From positions 1 through 7,828 of the forward strand of contig JBGPYM010000145.1 of assembly GCA_041493205.1 (NCBI GenBank): a stretch of DNA of 7,828 bases, written 5' to 3'. Source of the DNA: JBGPYM01 sp041493205. GTDB lineage: Bacteria > Bacteroidota > Ignavibacteria > UBA10030 > UBA6906. A program made the translations under genes and the position numbers. Shown piece by piece: positions 1 to 7,700 of the stretch. Position 1 is the stretch's first letter. Each line of letters starts with the position of its first letter. The notes below the pieces were generated by a model. The model was not told the origin of the DNA and ran no database searches. It was given only the letters and a program-made list of their open reading frames with translations.

Positions 1-2
1 AA

Positions 3-314
3 AAATTCCTGCAGAAGTGCGAAGTTTATATCGAAGGCCTCAAAAAACTGGGAAAACTGATCGCAGCGCAGCCGCTGGCAAAACAGGGGCGGGTCATTTC
101 GGGTTCGGCAGGTGCGTGGAAAGACGCTTCCCTCACTCCGACCGGAGAAGTGCAGGTCGGGTATTATCACATCCTCGCCAACGACATCGACGAGGCAATC
201 AGGCTCGCCAAAGGAAATCCCGAGTTTGAATTCGGATCGACGGCCAAAATCGAGGTCCGTCCGATAAAGACAGAGGAAGAAAATACAGGATTCGTGTATC
301 CAAAGGGAAAATGA
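3..314 (+). CDS. YCII-related domain protein, 3' part
   Basis: The reading frame is open from the window edge (first full codon at base 3) to a TGA at 312-314, giving 103 visible residues; the start codon lies outside the window. The fragment has the look of the YCII family, small proteins with a dimeric alpha/beta-barrel fold. A strand-forming GYYHILA stretch (about fragment residues 53-59) leads into a helix DIDEAIRLAKGNP (61-73), and a final strand IEVRPI (83-88) follows. The spacing of 'DEAI.LAKG' and 'EVRPI' is characteristic. The biochemical role of stand-alone YCII proteins is mostly unknown, and no catalytic assignment can be made here. The stop codon directly abuts the start of the symporter gene, so the two are probably co-transcribed. 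Family assignment is fairly confident; function is not. Confidence 0.8.
   Translation, partial: KFLQKCEVYIEGLKKLGKLIAAQPLAKQGRVISGSAGAWKDASLTPTGEVQVGYYHILANDIDEAIRLAKGNPEFEFGSTAKIEVRPIKTEEENTGFVYPKGK
302..310 (+). promoter_or_regulatory. Shine-Dalgarno inside the YCII gene for the symporter
   Basis: The purine run AAAGGGAAA lies 4 nt before the ATG at 315, inside the last codons of the upstream YCII gene. Because that gene stops at 314 and the symporter starts at 315, this site supports ATG 315 as the start and suggests coupled translation. A second ATG at 311 is in another frame and opens only a shadow frame. Confidence 0.5.
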
Positions 315-2234
315 ATGAAATCAGTCAGTATACTCGACATCGGCTTTATCGTCACCTACTTCATGATCATCATGGGGATCGGGCTGTACTTCATGAAGGT
401 CAACAAGGGAGGGAAGGAATTCTTCACCGGGGGGAGCATGATCCCCTGGTGGATGTCGGGTATTTCGCTCTACATGGGAAATTTCAGCGCCTGGATATTT
501 ACCGGCGCGGCGGGCTTTGTCTATACGGCAGGCTGGTTCACCATCCTCTACCTGTCGGTCGGTCCGGTCGCGTACCTGATCGGCACACGCCTTACTGCCG
601 TCCAGTGGCGGAGAACACGGTCCATCTCTCCGCTGGAGTACACCCAGACCCGGTACAATATCACAACGCAGCAATTCATGAGCTGGGTGATATCAACGAA
701 TTTCACGCTCTCGGCCGGGGTTCAGCTCGCATCCACGTGCAAGCTGTTCGCGCCGGTCATCGGGATTGACATGACGCCGATCGTCCTCATCATCGGGACG
801 ATCGTGCTTCTTCACAACCTGTTGGGGGGTCTCTGGGGCGACATGGCCATGGACGTCGTTCAGGGTGTCGTCCTCCTGGGCATCACCTTTATCGTCATGC
901 CGCTCAGCCTTGGCCTGATCGGCGGGCCCGGCGCACTCTTCGCGGCGCTCCCTCCGGTTTCGTTTGACCACCTGTATAACGGCGTCCATTACACGGAACA
1001 TTGGCTGGTTTCTATTCTGATCATCACCAGCATCGGGTTTGCCGCGGGAGGGGCCCAGCGCTTCTATTCCGTCAAGGACGAGAAAAGCGCCAAGCGGGTC
1101 GGACGCCTTGCCGCACTCCTGGCATGCTCGGTGCCGCTGGTCTTCGGGGTACCCCCTCTTGTAGCCAAAATCTACTGGCCTGATCTGGCGCAGGTGGATT
1201 TCTTCAAGCCGTTCATCGGAAAGAATCCCCAGGACCTGGTGTTCGTCGGTCTTGTGCTCCGGCTGCTGCCGCACGGACTGATCGGCGTTTTCATCGCCGC
1301 GATGCTGGCTGCGACCATGACGACACTCAGCACCGTCTACAATATGGTCTCCTCGATTATCTCCCACGACATCTATAAAGGGGTGTTCCATCCCGATCTC
1401 TCGGATAAGGCCCTTCTGAAGGCCGGACGCATCACCTCGTTCTGCATCGGCCTCATCGTGATGACGCTTGCGATTTTCTTCATCAACAGCACATTCGGCA
1501 TTTTCAATCTGATGCAGGCTTTCTTTACCCTGTTCAACATCCCCGTAACGGTTCCCATCGCGTTCGGACTGATTTTCCGCAAGGTTCCGAAATGGGGAGC
1601 TGTTGGTTCGATTCTCTGGGGGCTGCTGGTGGGCGCCACGACCCGGTATCTCCTCAACTGGGATATCGGTCCACAGGTCTATCTTTCGGTCGCCGTCAGC
1701 GTGTCGGTCCTGGGCACTGCGGGTTTAACGGCAAAACTTTTCGAGAAGCGGAAGGCCGTGCTGGCAGCGCTCAGCGTCGCCATCGCGTCAGCGATCTCCA
1801 TGCTCTATGTTTGGACGGCGAACGGGCGTGTTGCCGACTGGCAGCTCTGGCTTGCAGTGGTGTCCGCGGTCGCACTGGGATTGAGTCTCTATCCACTCGC
1901 CCGGCTTTTTGCGCGCGAAACTGATGAAGAGGCGAAAGCCCTCGACGCCTTCTTCGTGAAGCTCGATACGCCGATCGATGTGCAGAAGGAAGTCTACGGC
2001 GCCGGGCGGAAACAGGTGGCAACTCTTCCGATCGTGGGAAGGACCATCGTGTTTCTCGGTGTCCTAGTCAGTTTGGCTTTCCTGAACACAATTCAGACCT
2101 CGGAAACTATCGCCGTTGCAGCGATGGTCTCGATTCTTCTTGGGTTCGGGGGATCGCTCTGGATTGCCGGGCAACGGGTGAAAGCCAGAGAAGCTGCCGA
2201 GGAATTGGCCCTGAAGGCCTCGGCAACCACATGA
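315..2234 (+). CDS. Sodium:solute symporter family (SSS) transporter
   Basis: This is a 639-residue integral membrane protein of the solute:sodium symporter family (TC 2.A.21), which couples inward Na+ flow to solute uptake across the inner membrane. TM1 begins near residue 8. The segment from about 53 to 75 (GNFSAW..TGAAGFVYTAGW) matches the broken second helix of the family, which lines the substrate site. GFAAGGAQRFYSVKDEKSAKR (about 241-261) fits the conserved loop with the QR motif. The helix LAATMTTLSTVYN (331-343) corresponds to the Na2 sodium-site helix; by hand alignment to vSGLT, A333, T336 and T337 occupy the places of Ala361, Ser364 and Ser365. DIYKG follows at 352-356, as is usual. 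After the core there is a charged cytoplasmic-looking stretch (about 532-572) and two more hydrophobic helices (about 574-592 and 598-618), making it longer than core members. Substrate cannot be told from sequence. It directly follows the YCII gene and is terminated by the hairpin at 2344-2379. Confidence 0.93.
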   Translation: MKSVSILDIGFIVTYFMIIMGIGLYFMKVNKGGKEFFTGGSMIPWWMSGISLYMGNFSAWIFTGAAGFVYTAGWFTILYLSVGPVAYLIGTRLTAVQWRRTRSISPLEYTQTRYNITTQQFMSWVISTNFTLSAGVQLASTCKLFAPVIGIDMTPIVLIIGTIVLLHNLLGGLWGDMAMDVVQGVVLLGITFIVMPLSLGLIGGPGALFAALPPVSFDHLYNGVHYTEHWLVSILIITSIGFAAGGAQRFYSVKDEKSAKRVGRLAALLACSVPLVFGVPPLVAKIYWPDLAQVDFFKPFIGKNPQDLVFVGLVLRLLPHGLIGVFIAAMLAATMTTLSTVYNMVSSIISHDIYKGVFHPDLSDKALLKAGRITSFCIGLIVMTLAIFFINSTFGIFNLMQAFFTLFNIPVTVPIAFGLIFRKVPKWGAVGSILWGLLVGATTRYLLNWDIGPQVYLSVAVSVSVLGTAGLTAKLFEKRKAVLAALSVAIASAISMLYVWTANGRVADWQLWLAVVSAVALGLSLYPLARLFARETDEEAKALDAFFVKLDTPIDVQKEVYGAGRKQVATLPIVGRTIVFLGVLVSLAFLNTIQTSETIAVAAMVSILLGFGGSLWIAGQRVKAREAAEELALKASATT

Positions 2235-2265
2235 CGAATGATGACATCCTTCATCGCGAGGTTAA

Positions 2266-2284
2266 GGTTCCTCTTTGGGGAACC
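2266..2284. repeat. Short stem-loop after the symporter gene
   Basis: GGTTCC at 2266-2271 is the exact reverse complement of GGAACC at 2279-2284. With a T-G wobble and a C-G pair inside, the stem reaches 8 bp around a TTT loop. It lies 32 nt after the symporter stop. No T-run follows on either side, so it is not a clear terminator; it could be an mRNA 3'-end stabilising structure or chance. Confidence 0.3.
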
Positions 2285-2343
2285 ATCGTAACTCTATAGT
2301 TTCCTGCGAATTCGATTGTGTAAAATGTAGAAAGCTGCTGTAG

Positions 2344-2386
2344 AAAGGGACAGAGAGTCCTCCAATTCTCTGTCCCTTTTCGTTTC
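2344..2386 (+). terminator. Rho-independent terminator of the YCII-symporter unit
   Basis: AAAGGGACAGAGA (2344-2356) and TCTCTGTCCCTTT (2367-2379) form a perfect 13-bp stem. A G-T and a T-A pair inside reduce the loop to six bases. The 3' arm runs into TTTTCGTTTCC, a T-rich tract on the plus strand. It sits 109 nt after the symporter stop and before the next gene, the expected place for transcription to end. On the minus strand the hairpin is followed by TTTCTAC, so weak bidirectional activity is possible, but no minus-strand gene ends here. Confidence 0.8.
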
Positions 2387-2514
2387 CTTCCCTCCTCTGC
2401 ACCCCAAAAAGTCCACGTTTCACCCCCTTTTCTCTGATTTTGCCTGCGGCAGTGACATGGTTCACTCATTCTCCCCCCTCTTTGGCACGTTCGGTGAATC
2501 GATATACACCGGAA

Positions 2515-4227
2515 ATGAAAACGCAGGGACGAAAATACGGCCTTCTCCTGATTGCTCCGATCCTCATGGGACAGGCGGCATCAAGCACCGAAGTGAATTA
2601 TTCGGACGTGGCGGTCATCGTGAACAGTGCAAGCCCCGTTTCAGAGTCGATTGCGGACTACTACATAGCGGCCCGCAGCATCCCTGAAGGGAACGTTATC
2701 CGCGTGACAGCACCCACGGCCGAGACGATATCCGCTTCGGAATTTGCCGATCTCCGCGCTCAGATCGAACAGTATCTGAACAAGCATCAGATGGCAGACG
2801 CCATCAACTACATCGTCACCACCAAAGGACTTCCCCTCCGGGTCGATCGTGGGGCGACGGGAACCAGCTACAGCCAGTCCTCTTCCGTCGAGAGCGAACT
2901 TACCTGCATCCTCGGGACATTCGCCGGCCAGATCGGCGGAGGCGGCGGGACCCTCTCCCCCTACTTCACGCGGACGGAGCATTTCTCCAGGGCGCAATTC
3001 GGAATCTACCTCGTCACGCGGCTGGATGGTTATTCGCTTCAGGATGTCATGAACCTGATTGACCGGAGCGGGCCCACGGTCCTCCGTGATACGCACGCCC
3101 CCTACGTCCTGGATCAGGACCCGGACTGGCCCGCGTCGTACAAGTGCCTCAATACGAACATCGAGAAGGCAGGAACGCTGCTTTCAAACAAGGGCTGTTC
3201 GGTTGTCATGAACATCGATTCGACGTATCTGACCAGCGAGCCAAATGTCGCGGGATATGTAAGCTGGGGGAGCAACGACCACCACGCCGATGCATACACC
3301 CAGAATGCGATCCCGAAAAACACATGGGCCCCCGGGGCGATTGCTGAAACGTACGTCTCGACATCGGCCCGTTCGTTCGACAACCCGCCTACGTACGGCC
3401 AGTCGCTTATCGCCGATCTGATCCATGAGGGTGCCACGGGCGCCAAGGGGTACGTGTACGAACCATTTCTCTCGGCAATGGCGGACGTGTCGGTGTTGTT
3501 CGGCAGGTACACGTCGGGCTACAACCTTGCCGAGAGTTTTTACAGCGCTTCACGTTACGTCTCGTGGATGGACGTCGTCATTGGCGATCCGAAGACTTCC
3601 ACATTCGATTTGCAGGGCGCACTTCCGATTCAACTCCTGTCGTTTGACGCAGAGTTGTCCCCTGACCCTTCGTCAGTCCAGCTATCATGGACAACGGCTT
3701 CGGAGACGAACAATTTCGGATTCATGGTGCAGCACCGGCCGTTCGGATGCGGGGAGTTTGCAGATCTGTCAGGATCACTCCAGCACGGCGCCGGAACTAC
3801 CGTCAGCCCCCGGAGCTATATCTGGACGGATATCAAGGTCGAGCCCGGAACGCATGAATATCGTCTCCGCCAGATCGATCTCGACGGCTCATACCACTTT
3901 TCGGATTTCCGATCGGTGACGGTCGCTGCCGGCCTGACGGGTGTTGGCGACAGCTTCCAGCCGATCGCCCCCGGGCTCGACCAGAACTACCCCAACCCGT
4001 TCAATCCGACGACCAACGTCACGTACCGGCTCGCAGAAGCGGGACGTGTTTCACTGGTCATTTACGACGCGCTGGGGCGCGAGATCACGACGCTCGTCAA
4101 CGGGGCCCAGGGTCCCGGGAGGTACACAGTGAGCTGGAACGCGACCGGAGTTGCGGCGGGCGTCTACTTCTGCCGCCTCACGGCAGGGAGCAAAGTGTGG
4201 GTGCAACGGATGATTTCGCTCAAGTGA
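2515..4227 (+). CDS. TIGR03790-family exported protein with T9SS type A sorting domain
   Basis: The protein is 570 residues from ATG 2515. That start is chosen because it gives a good signal peptide: MKTQGRKYG, a hydrophobic core LLLIAPILMG, and a probable cleavage near AAS (21-23). The frame is open back to a TTG at 2440, but those 25 codons look non-coding. Residues about 28-365 match the TIGR03790 family of unknown function: DVAVIVNSASPVSESIADYY (31-50), NYIVTTKGLPLRVDRG (98-113), GYVSWGSND (247-255), AETYVSTSARSF (277-288), EGATGAKGYVYEPF (305-318) and GDPKT (357-361). A beta-rich domain follows (371-470, LPIQLLSFDAEL and YRLRQID), of a type common before sorting tails. Residues 488-570 are a T9SS type A C-terminal domain with QNYPNPFNPTT and GVYF.RL, so the product is probably exported, passed across the outer membrane and attached to or released from the surface. 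No catalytic function is established. A helix-turn-helix gene follows 23 nt downstream. Confidence 0.88.
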   Translation: MKTQGRKYGLLLIAPILMGQAASSTEVNYSDVAVIVNSASPVSESIADYYIAARSIPEGNVIRVTAPTAETISASEFADLRAQIEQYLNKHQMADAINYIVTTKGLPLRVDRGATGTSYSQSSSVESELTCILGTFAGQIGGGGGTLSPYFTRTEHFSRAQFGIYLVTRLDGYSLQDVMNLIDRSGPTVLRDTHAPYVLDQDPDWPASYKCLNTNIEKAGTLLSNKGCSVVMNIDSTYLTSEPNVAGYVSWGSNDHHADAYTQNAIPKNTWAPGAIAETYVSTSARSFDNPPTYGQSLIADLIHEGATGAKGYVYEPFLSAMADVSVLFGRYTSGYNLAESFYSASRYVSWMDVVIGDPKTSTFDLQGALPIQLLSFDAELSPDPSSVQLSWTTASETNNFGFMVQHRPFGCGEFADLSGSLQHGAGTTVSPRSYIWTDIKVEPGTHEYRLRQIDLDGSYHFSDFRSVTVAAGLTGVGDSFQPIAPGLDQNYPNPFNPTTNVTYRLAEAGRVSLVIYDALGREITTLVNGAQGPGRYTVSWNATGVAAGVYFCRLTAGSKVWVQRMISLK

Positions 4228-4231
4228 CTAC

Positions 4232-4241
4232 AAGGGAGGAG
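4232..4241 (+). promoter_or_regulatory. Strong Shine-Dalgarno for the helix-turn-helix gene
   Basis: AAGGGAGGAG lies between the TIGR03790 stop (4225-4227) and ATG 4251, leaving 9 nt before the start. It fixes the start at 4251 rather than at the upstream in-frame ATG at 4197, which lies inside the preceding gene. It also supports the view that this short gene is really translated. Confidence 0.7.
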
Positions 4242-4250
4242 TATCAACAG

Positions 4251-4676
4251 ATGGACAACGCACAGGAAGCCTTCGCGGCAACATACCCGGGGTCTCATGA
4301 AGACCCGCTGCAGAACGGGTCGCTGCATCCCCGTCTCGCGTGGATGATGCTGTACCAGGAGACCAGGAGCGCCACGATGGTCTGTCAGAAGTTCGGCATC
4401 AGCCGGAAGACATTCTACAAATGGCTGAAGAGGTATCAGACGTCCAACGGCGACTCTGGGAGCCTCACCGATCGTTCGCGGCGGCCTCATCACTTCCCGC
4501 GTGCGACGCCACAGGAAAACATTGAACTGCTGCGTAAGATACGGGAAGAAACCGGGTACGGCCAGCGCCGGCTCCGCGCCTATCTCGAGCAGAACCACCA
4601 TATCGTCCTCTCTGAACGGACGATCTGGAAAATTCTCAAAAAGGGTGAAGCGCACTCTGAGACGCTGGAAGTCTGA
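4251..4676 (+). CDS. Stand-alone transposase-like helix-turn-helix protein
   Basis: The product is 141 residues, starting at the ATG behind a strong Shine-Dalgarno. Two helix-turn-helix units are visible. The first (about residues 26-63) contains ATMVCQKFGISRKTFYKWLKR, the classic layout in which GIS..TFYKWLKR forms the turn and recognition helix. A basic linker LTDRSRRPHHFPRATP (72-87) follows. The second unit (about 88-131) contains LLRKIREETGYGQRRLRAYL and SERTIWKILKK. This order matches the N-terminal DNA-binding half of IS481/IS3-type transposases, in which a DDE (rve) integrase core normally follows. Here the gene stops at 4676, and neither the remaining 83 nt nor other frames show a DDE core or terminal inverted repeats. 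It is either a truncated insertion-sequence remnant or a domesticated regulator. The intact frame and good ribosome-binding site favour an expressed protein. It may share a transcript with the TIGR03790 gene. Confidence 0.75.
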   Translation: MDNAQEAFAATYPGSHEDPLQNGSLHPRLAWMMLYQETRSATMVCQKFGISRKTFYKWLKRYQTSNGDSGSLTDRSRRPHHFPRATPQENIELLRKIREETGYGQRRLRAYLEQNHHIVLSERTIWKILKKGEAHSETLEV

Positions 4677-4684
4677 TGCATCTG

Positions 4685-4709
4685 ACAGCGGAGCTGCGAA
4701 TACCGCTGT
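4685..4709. repeat. Inverted repeat between convergent genes
   Basis: ACAGCGG (4685-4691) and CCGCTGT (4703-4709) form a 7-bp stem around an 11-nt loop, 8 nt after the helix-turn-helix stop. It is also downstream of the minus-strand peptidase stop. No T-run follows on either strand, so a role as terminator is possible but unproven. A further CCGCTGT occurs at 4753-4759, and the odd palindrome CCTGAA-G-TTCAGG lies at 4735-4747. Confidence 0.3.
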
Positions 4710-4759
4710 GCGGGGGATAATGGGAAAGGAATGACCTGAAGTTCAGGGAAGGCCGCTGT

Positions 4760-7700
4760 CTACCGCGCTTTGACGAGTTTGCCGAGCGCGGTCTCCGTTT
4801 TATCGTTTCCTTTGACGACTACCTTATAGAAGTAGTACCCGTTCGCGATTTCGTCTCCCTCCGCATCCCTTCCGTCCCAGTGAATCCTGTTGAACCCGAT
4901 CTGCATTGAGCCCGGCAGGACGTCTATTGCGCGTATCAGCCGCCCTGCTACTGTGAAAATACGGATCGACAGCGCATCTGCCGGACGGCTCCCCGTTAGT
5001 ACAAACGTGAACCACGTCTCCCTGTCGAAGGGATTCGGATAGTTATACAGCTGCATGATCTTGTATTCATCAGTCACGTTCACCGTGACGTGGTGAATCA
5101 CCGTATCGACACCCCCTACTGCGTTTATCTGCGAGATCCGGACCTTCAGGTCGTGGGTGCCCCTGGAGAGCGCAGGCACAAATTCCGGGTCGCCTGCCAC
5201 GCCGCCCCCTGCTTTACGCAACCCGGCATTCACCGACTGAATGGGAGCGATCACCGGGACATTGTCGACGATCAGGTCGACCTGCGGAGGGGTAACCCCG
5301 GGATTCACGAGATTTGAGAGTTGAACCAGAATGCGCGGGTTTGCGGCGACATAGTCTCCGTCCATCAACTGAACACCGTCGGAAAACACACGGACCTGCG
5401 CTGCAAGCTTATCCTCATTCCCGGGGACCTGGAAGTTGCACAACGCCACATTGTTTTCCTGGATGAGATCCTTCGTATTGCCGGCGGGCGTCACCCGGGC
5501 CTCGACGGTGAATTGCCGCGGGAGACCGCCTATAGCGAAATCAAACGGCACAGTCCTGTTCCCCCCGATCGGGATGCTGTCGCACATCGCGGAGGCAATC
5601 GGTCTGCGCGTGCTGTTCGTCTCAAGGATCGACAGCACCACCCTCGCGCTATCCACCTTGCGGTACCCGATATTGTAGATCACGAGGCCGATCTGTCCGC
5701 TGGTTACCTTGGAAGTAATCGTCCGTATCAGCTGGGAGATGGTTCTCGAACTGACCGCCAGATCCGCCGGCGGTTCAAAGTCGGCCGACCAGTCCTTCAG
5801 GACCGGCGTTACCTGGACGTCCTGGCTGGTCAACAGGCCGGCAACGTGGAATCCAACATACGCAGGATCAGAAGAGAGAGAATTGAGCCCCTGCAGGTTC
5901 GCAGTGGTACTATCCTGCGAAATCGCCCAGAGCGAATCGCTGAATCCCGTCGTCCTCACGCCCAGAATCGTCGCGCGGCGTCCTGTTGTTCCCGCCGGCC
6001 CGGTACCGGACCAGCGGAACGACTCCCATCTCTGTGGCATAGGAAGGGATGCGCTCGTGATGGAACCCGAGGTGCGACTGTAATAGTTTGCCACCTCAAC
6101 ACTGTCCCGCGTTGTCCCAGTCGGGCTCCAGTGTTCCGAAATTGCCCCGCCGGCGGCGCCTTTTCGGCCGATCATTGACCATGCATCCCCCGGCTGCAAA
6201 GAGTCGATGTATACGCTCCCCAGGGCCCTGAGGGCGCTCAGAAGCGCGGGTGTGACATTCGATCGCCCGTCGAAAATGACAGCCAGAGCAATGTAATTGC
6301 CCGGTGCGGCGGCATTCAGGAAGCTTATCATGCTGTCCGCCTGGCCGGGAACGCCGGGCACGTCGAACGATCCGAAGGTTCTCGTCCCCGACAATTCGTC
6401 GACACGGAGGGCAAGGAACCCGGAGCCATGGATCCACCAGTACCCGCTCATGATCTGTTCGTTGACGCCGACGATGCTGTAGTAATCCTTATTCAAGTCG
6501 GCTCTGTATCCGAGCGATTGCGCGACGACCTTTATAGGGATTGTGGACCCAAGAATCGTCACGCCGGAATCGGTCGCCGTCGTCTGGTTCAGCACGCCGC
6601 CGGCAAACTGCTGCCGGGTTGATTCGCGCCAACGGACGAGGGGCGCCGGGGGAACTGCCGGGGAAACTGAGAACAACGACGCCACCCAGGCACCCTGGAC
6701 CGAACCCGTCACCGTCCGCGCCCTCCAGAAGTACGTCTTCCCCGCCGTCAGCGATGGCGTTGTCCACTCGGCGCTGACAGGGCCGGGCGTCACTGTGCCC
6801 GAACTTGTCTTGTACGGCGAAGAGAAATCCGGAACCGTGTCGAGTTCAAAAACGACCTGCATGCTTATCGAGTCAGCACCGATCGGACCTGACACGCGGA
6901 GGAGTTGGGGACCGGGCGGGACGACTATGTTCCTGAGCGGCCGGATGACTGCGAGAAGATTGGCGTACACGTACTGATCAAGGGTTGCTGCATTATTCGT
7001 CTTCGTCACTTCGACAATCGCCCCCGCAGGATCAAGATTCGCCCGGAACGTGTGCATGCCTATCTTCGACGTTCCGCGCCATTGCACTGCCAGCGAGTCT
7101 CTGAAGCGCACCGGCGCGATCTTCTTATTGTCTATAATTGGGGTGCTCAGTCCATCGTAGAGATCGGTCAGGCTGATGGTGACGCTGTCGGCGGGAACGA
7201 GCCCGAAATTGTGCACGGTAAGCCCGACAGCAACCGCCGTATCATTCGGGCTCGGCACCGTCGCGCCGACAGAGATATCCGCGGGAGACACTGCGAGGTC
7301 AGGTTTCAGCGGAAGCGCAAGGCGCGTCAACGGGTCGCCGAGGAGCGGATTCAGGTTGACCGACGCCACCGTGATATAATCCGATCCGAACCCCTGCCAG
7401 AGACGGAGGCGTGACGTCGTCGTGAGCGCGCCAAATCCCCGGACAGAGTCGATTGTCACGCCGGCCATGAAATAATTGACGAGCGCCGACCCGATGGAAG
7501 CATACCCCAGGGAGGATGATGCCCACACACCTACCGCCCCTCTGTTATCTGCCAGCATGAAGTCCTCGGAAAGGACGTTGTTGGAGGGTTCGGCAAATGC
7601 CCCGACGTTGCAGCTCACCGAGGTGACAAACGGCAGGCGGCCGTTCGTGTTTTCAAGCTCGTTCGGGCTCCCGATATCCACGCCCCATATCCGGCCGCCG

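Noticed and set aside
693..1391. 232-codon open frame on the minus strand
   Set aside because: It is antisense to the symporter core; its charged, low-complexity translation shows no domain and reflects the reverse complement of hydrophobic codons.
2321..2326. TAAAAT as a -10 element
   Set aside because: There is no -35 match at the proper distance, and the transcript would run straight into the terminator hairpin.
2251..2469. Two overlapping short minus-strand frames in the intergenic region
   Set aside because: They run through the terminator hairpin, show no family resemblance and have no convincing ribosome-binding site.
2482..2508. Possible sigma70-like promoter TTGGCA and TATACA before the TIGR03790 gene
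   Set aside because: The spacer is only 15 nt, the -10 matches four of six bases, and transcription would begin at about the ATG itself. The Bacteroidota-type TTTG/TAnnTTTG pattern is also not met.
2440..2514. In-frame extension of the TIGR03790 gene back to a TTG start
   Set aside because: The 25 extra residues would precede a good signal peptide and spoil it, no ribosome-binding site is seen before the TTG, and the stretch does not look like coding sequence.
4677..4759. Search for the missing DDE catalytic domain of the transposase-like gene
   Set aside because: The gap is too short, and the other frames through it show no integrase-core motifs before the convergent peptidase gene begins.
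5321..6178. 285-codon open frame on the plus strand
   Set aside because: It lies wholly antisense to the well-supported peptidase gene, its translation is rich in Arg, His and Pro without recognisable domains, and it is what a GC-rich gene's opposite strand commonly yields.
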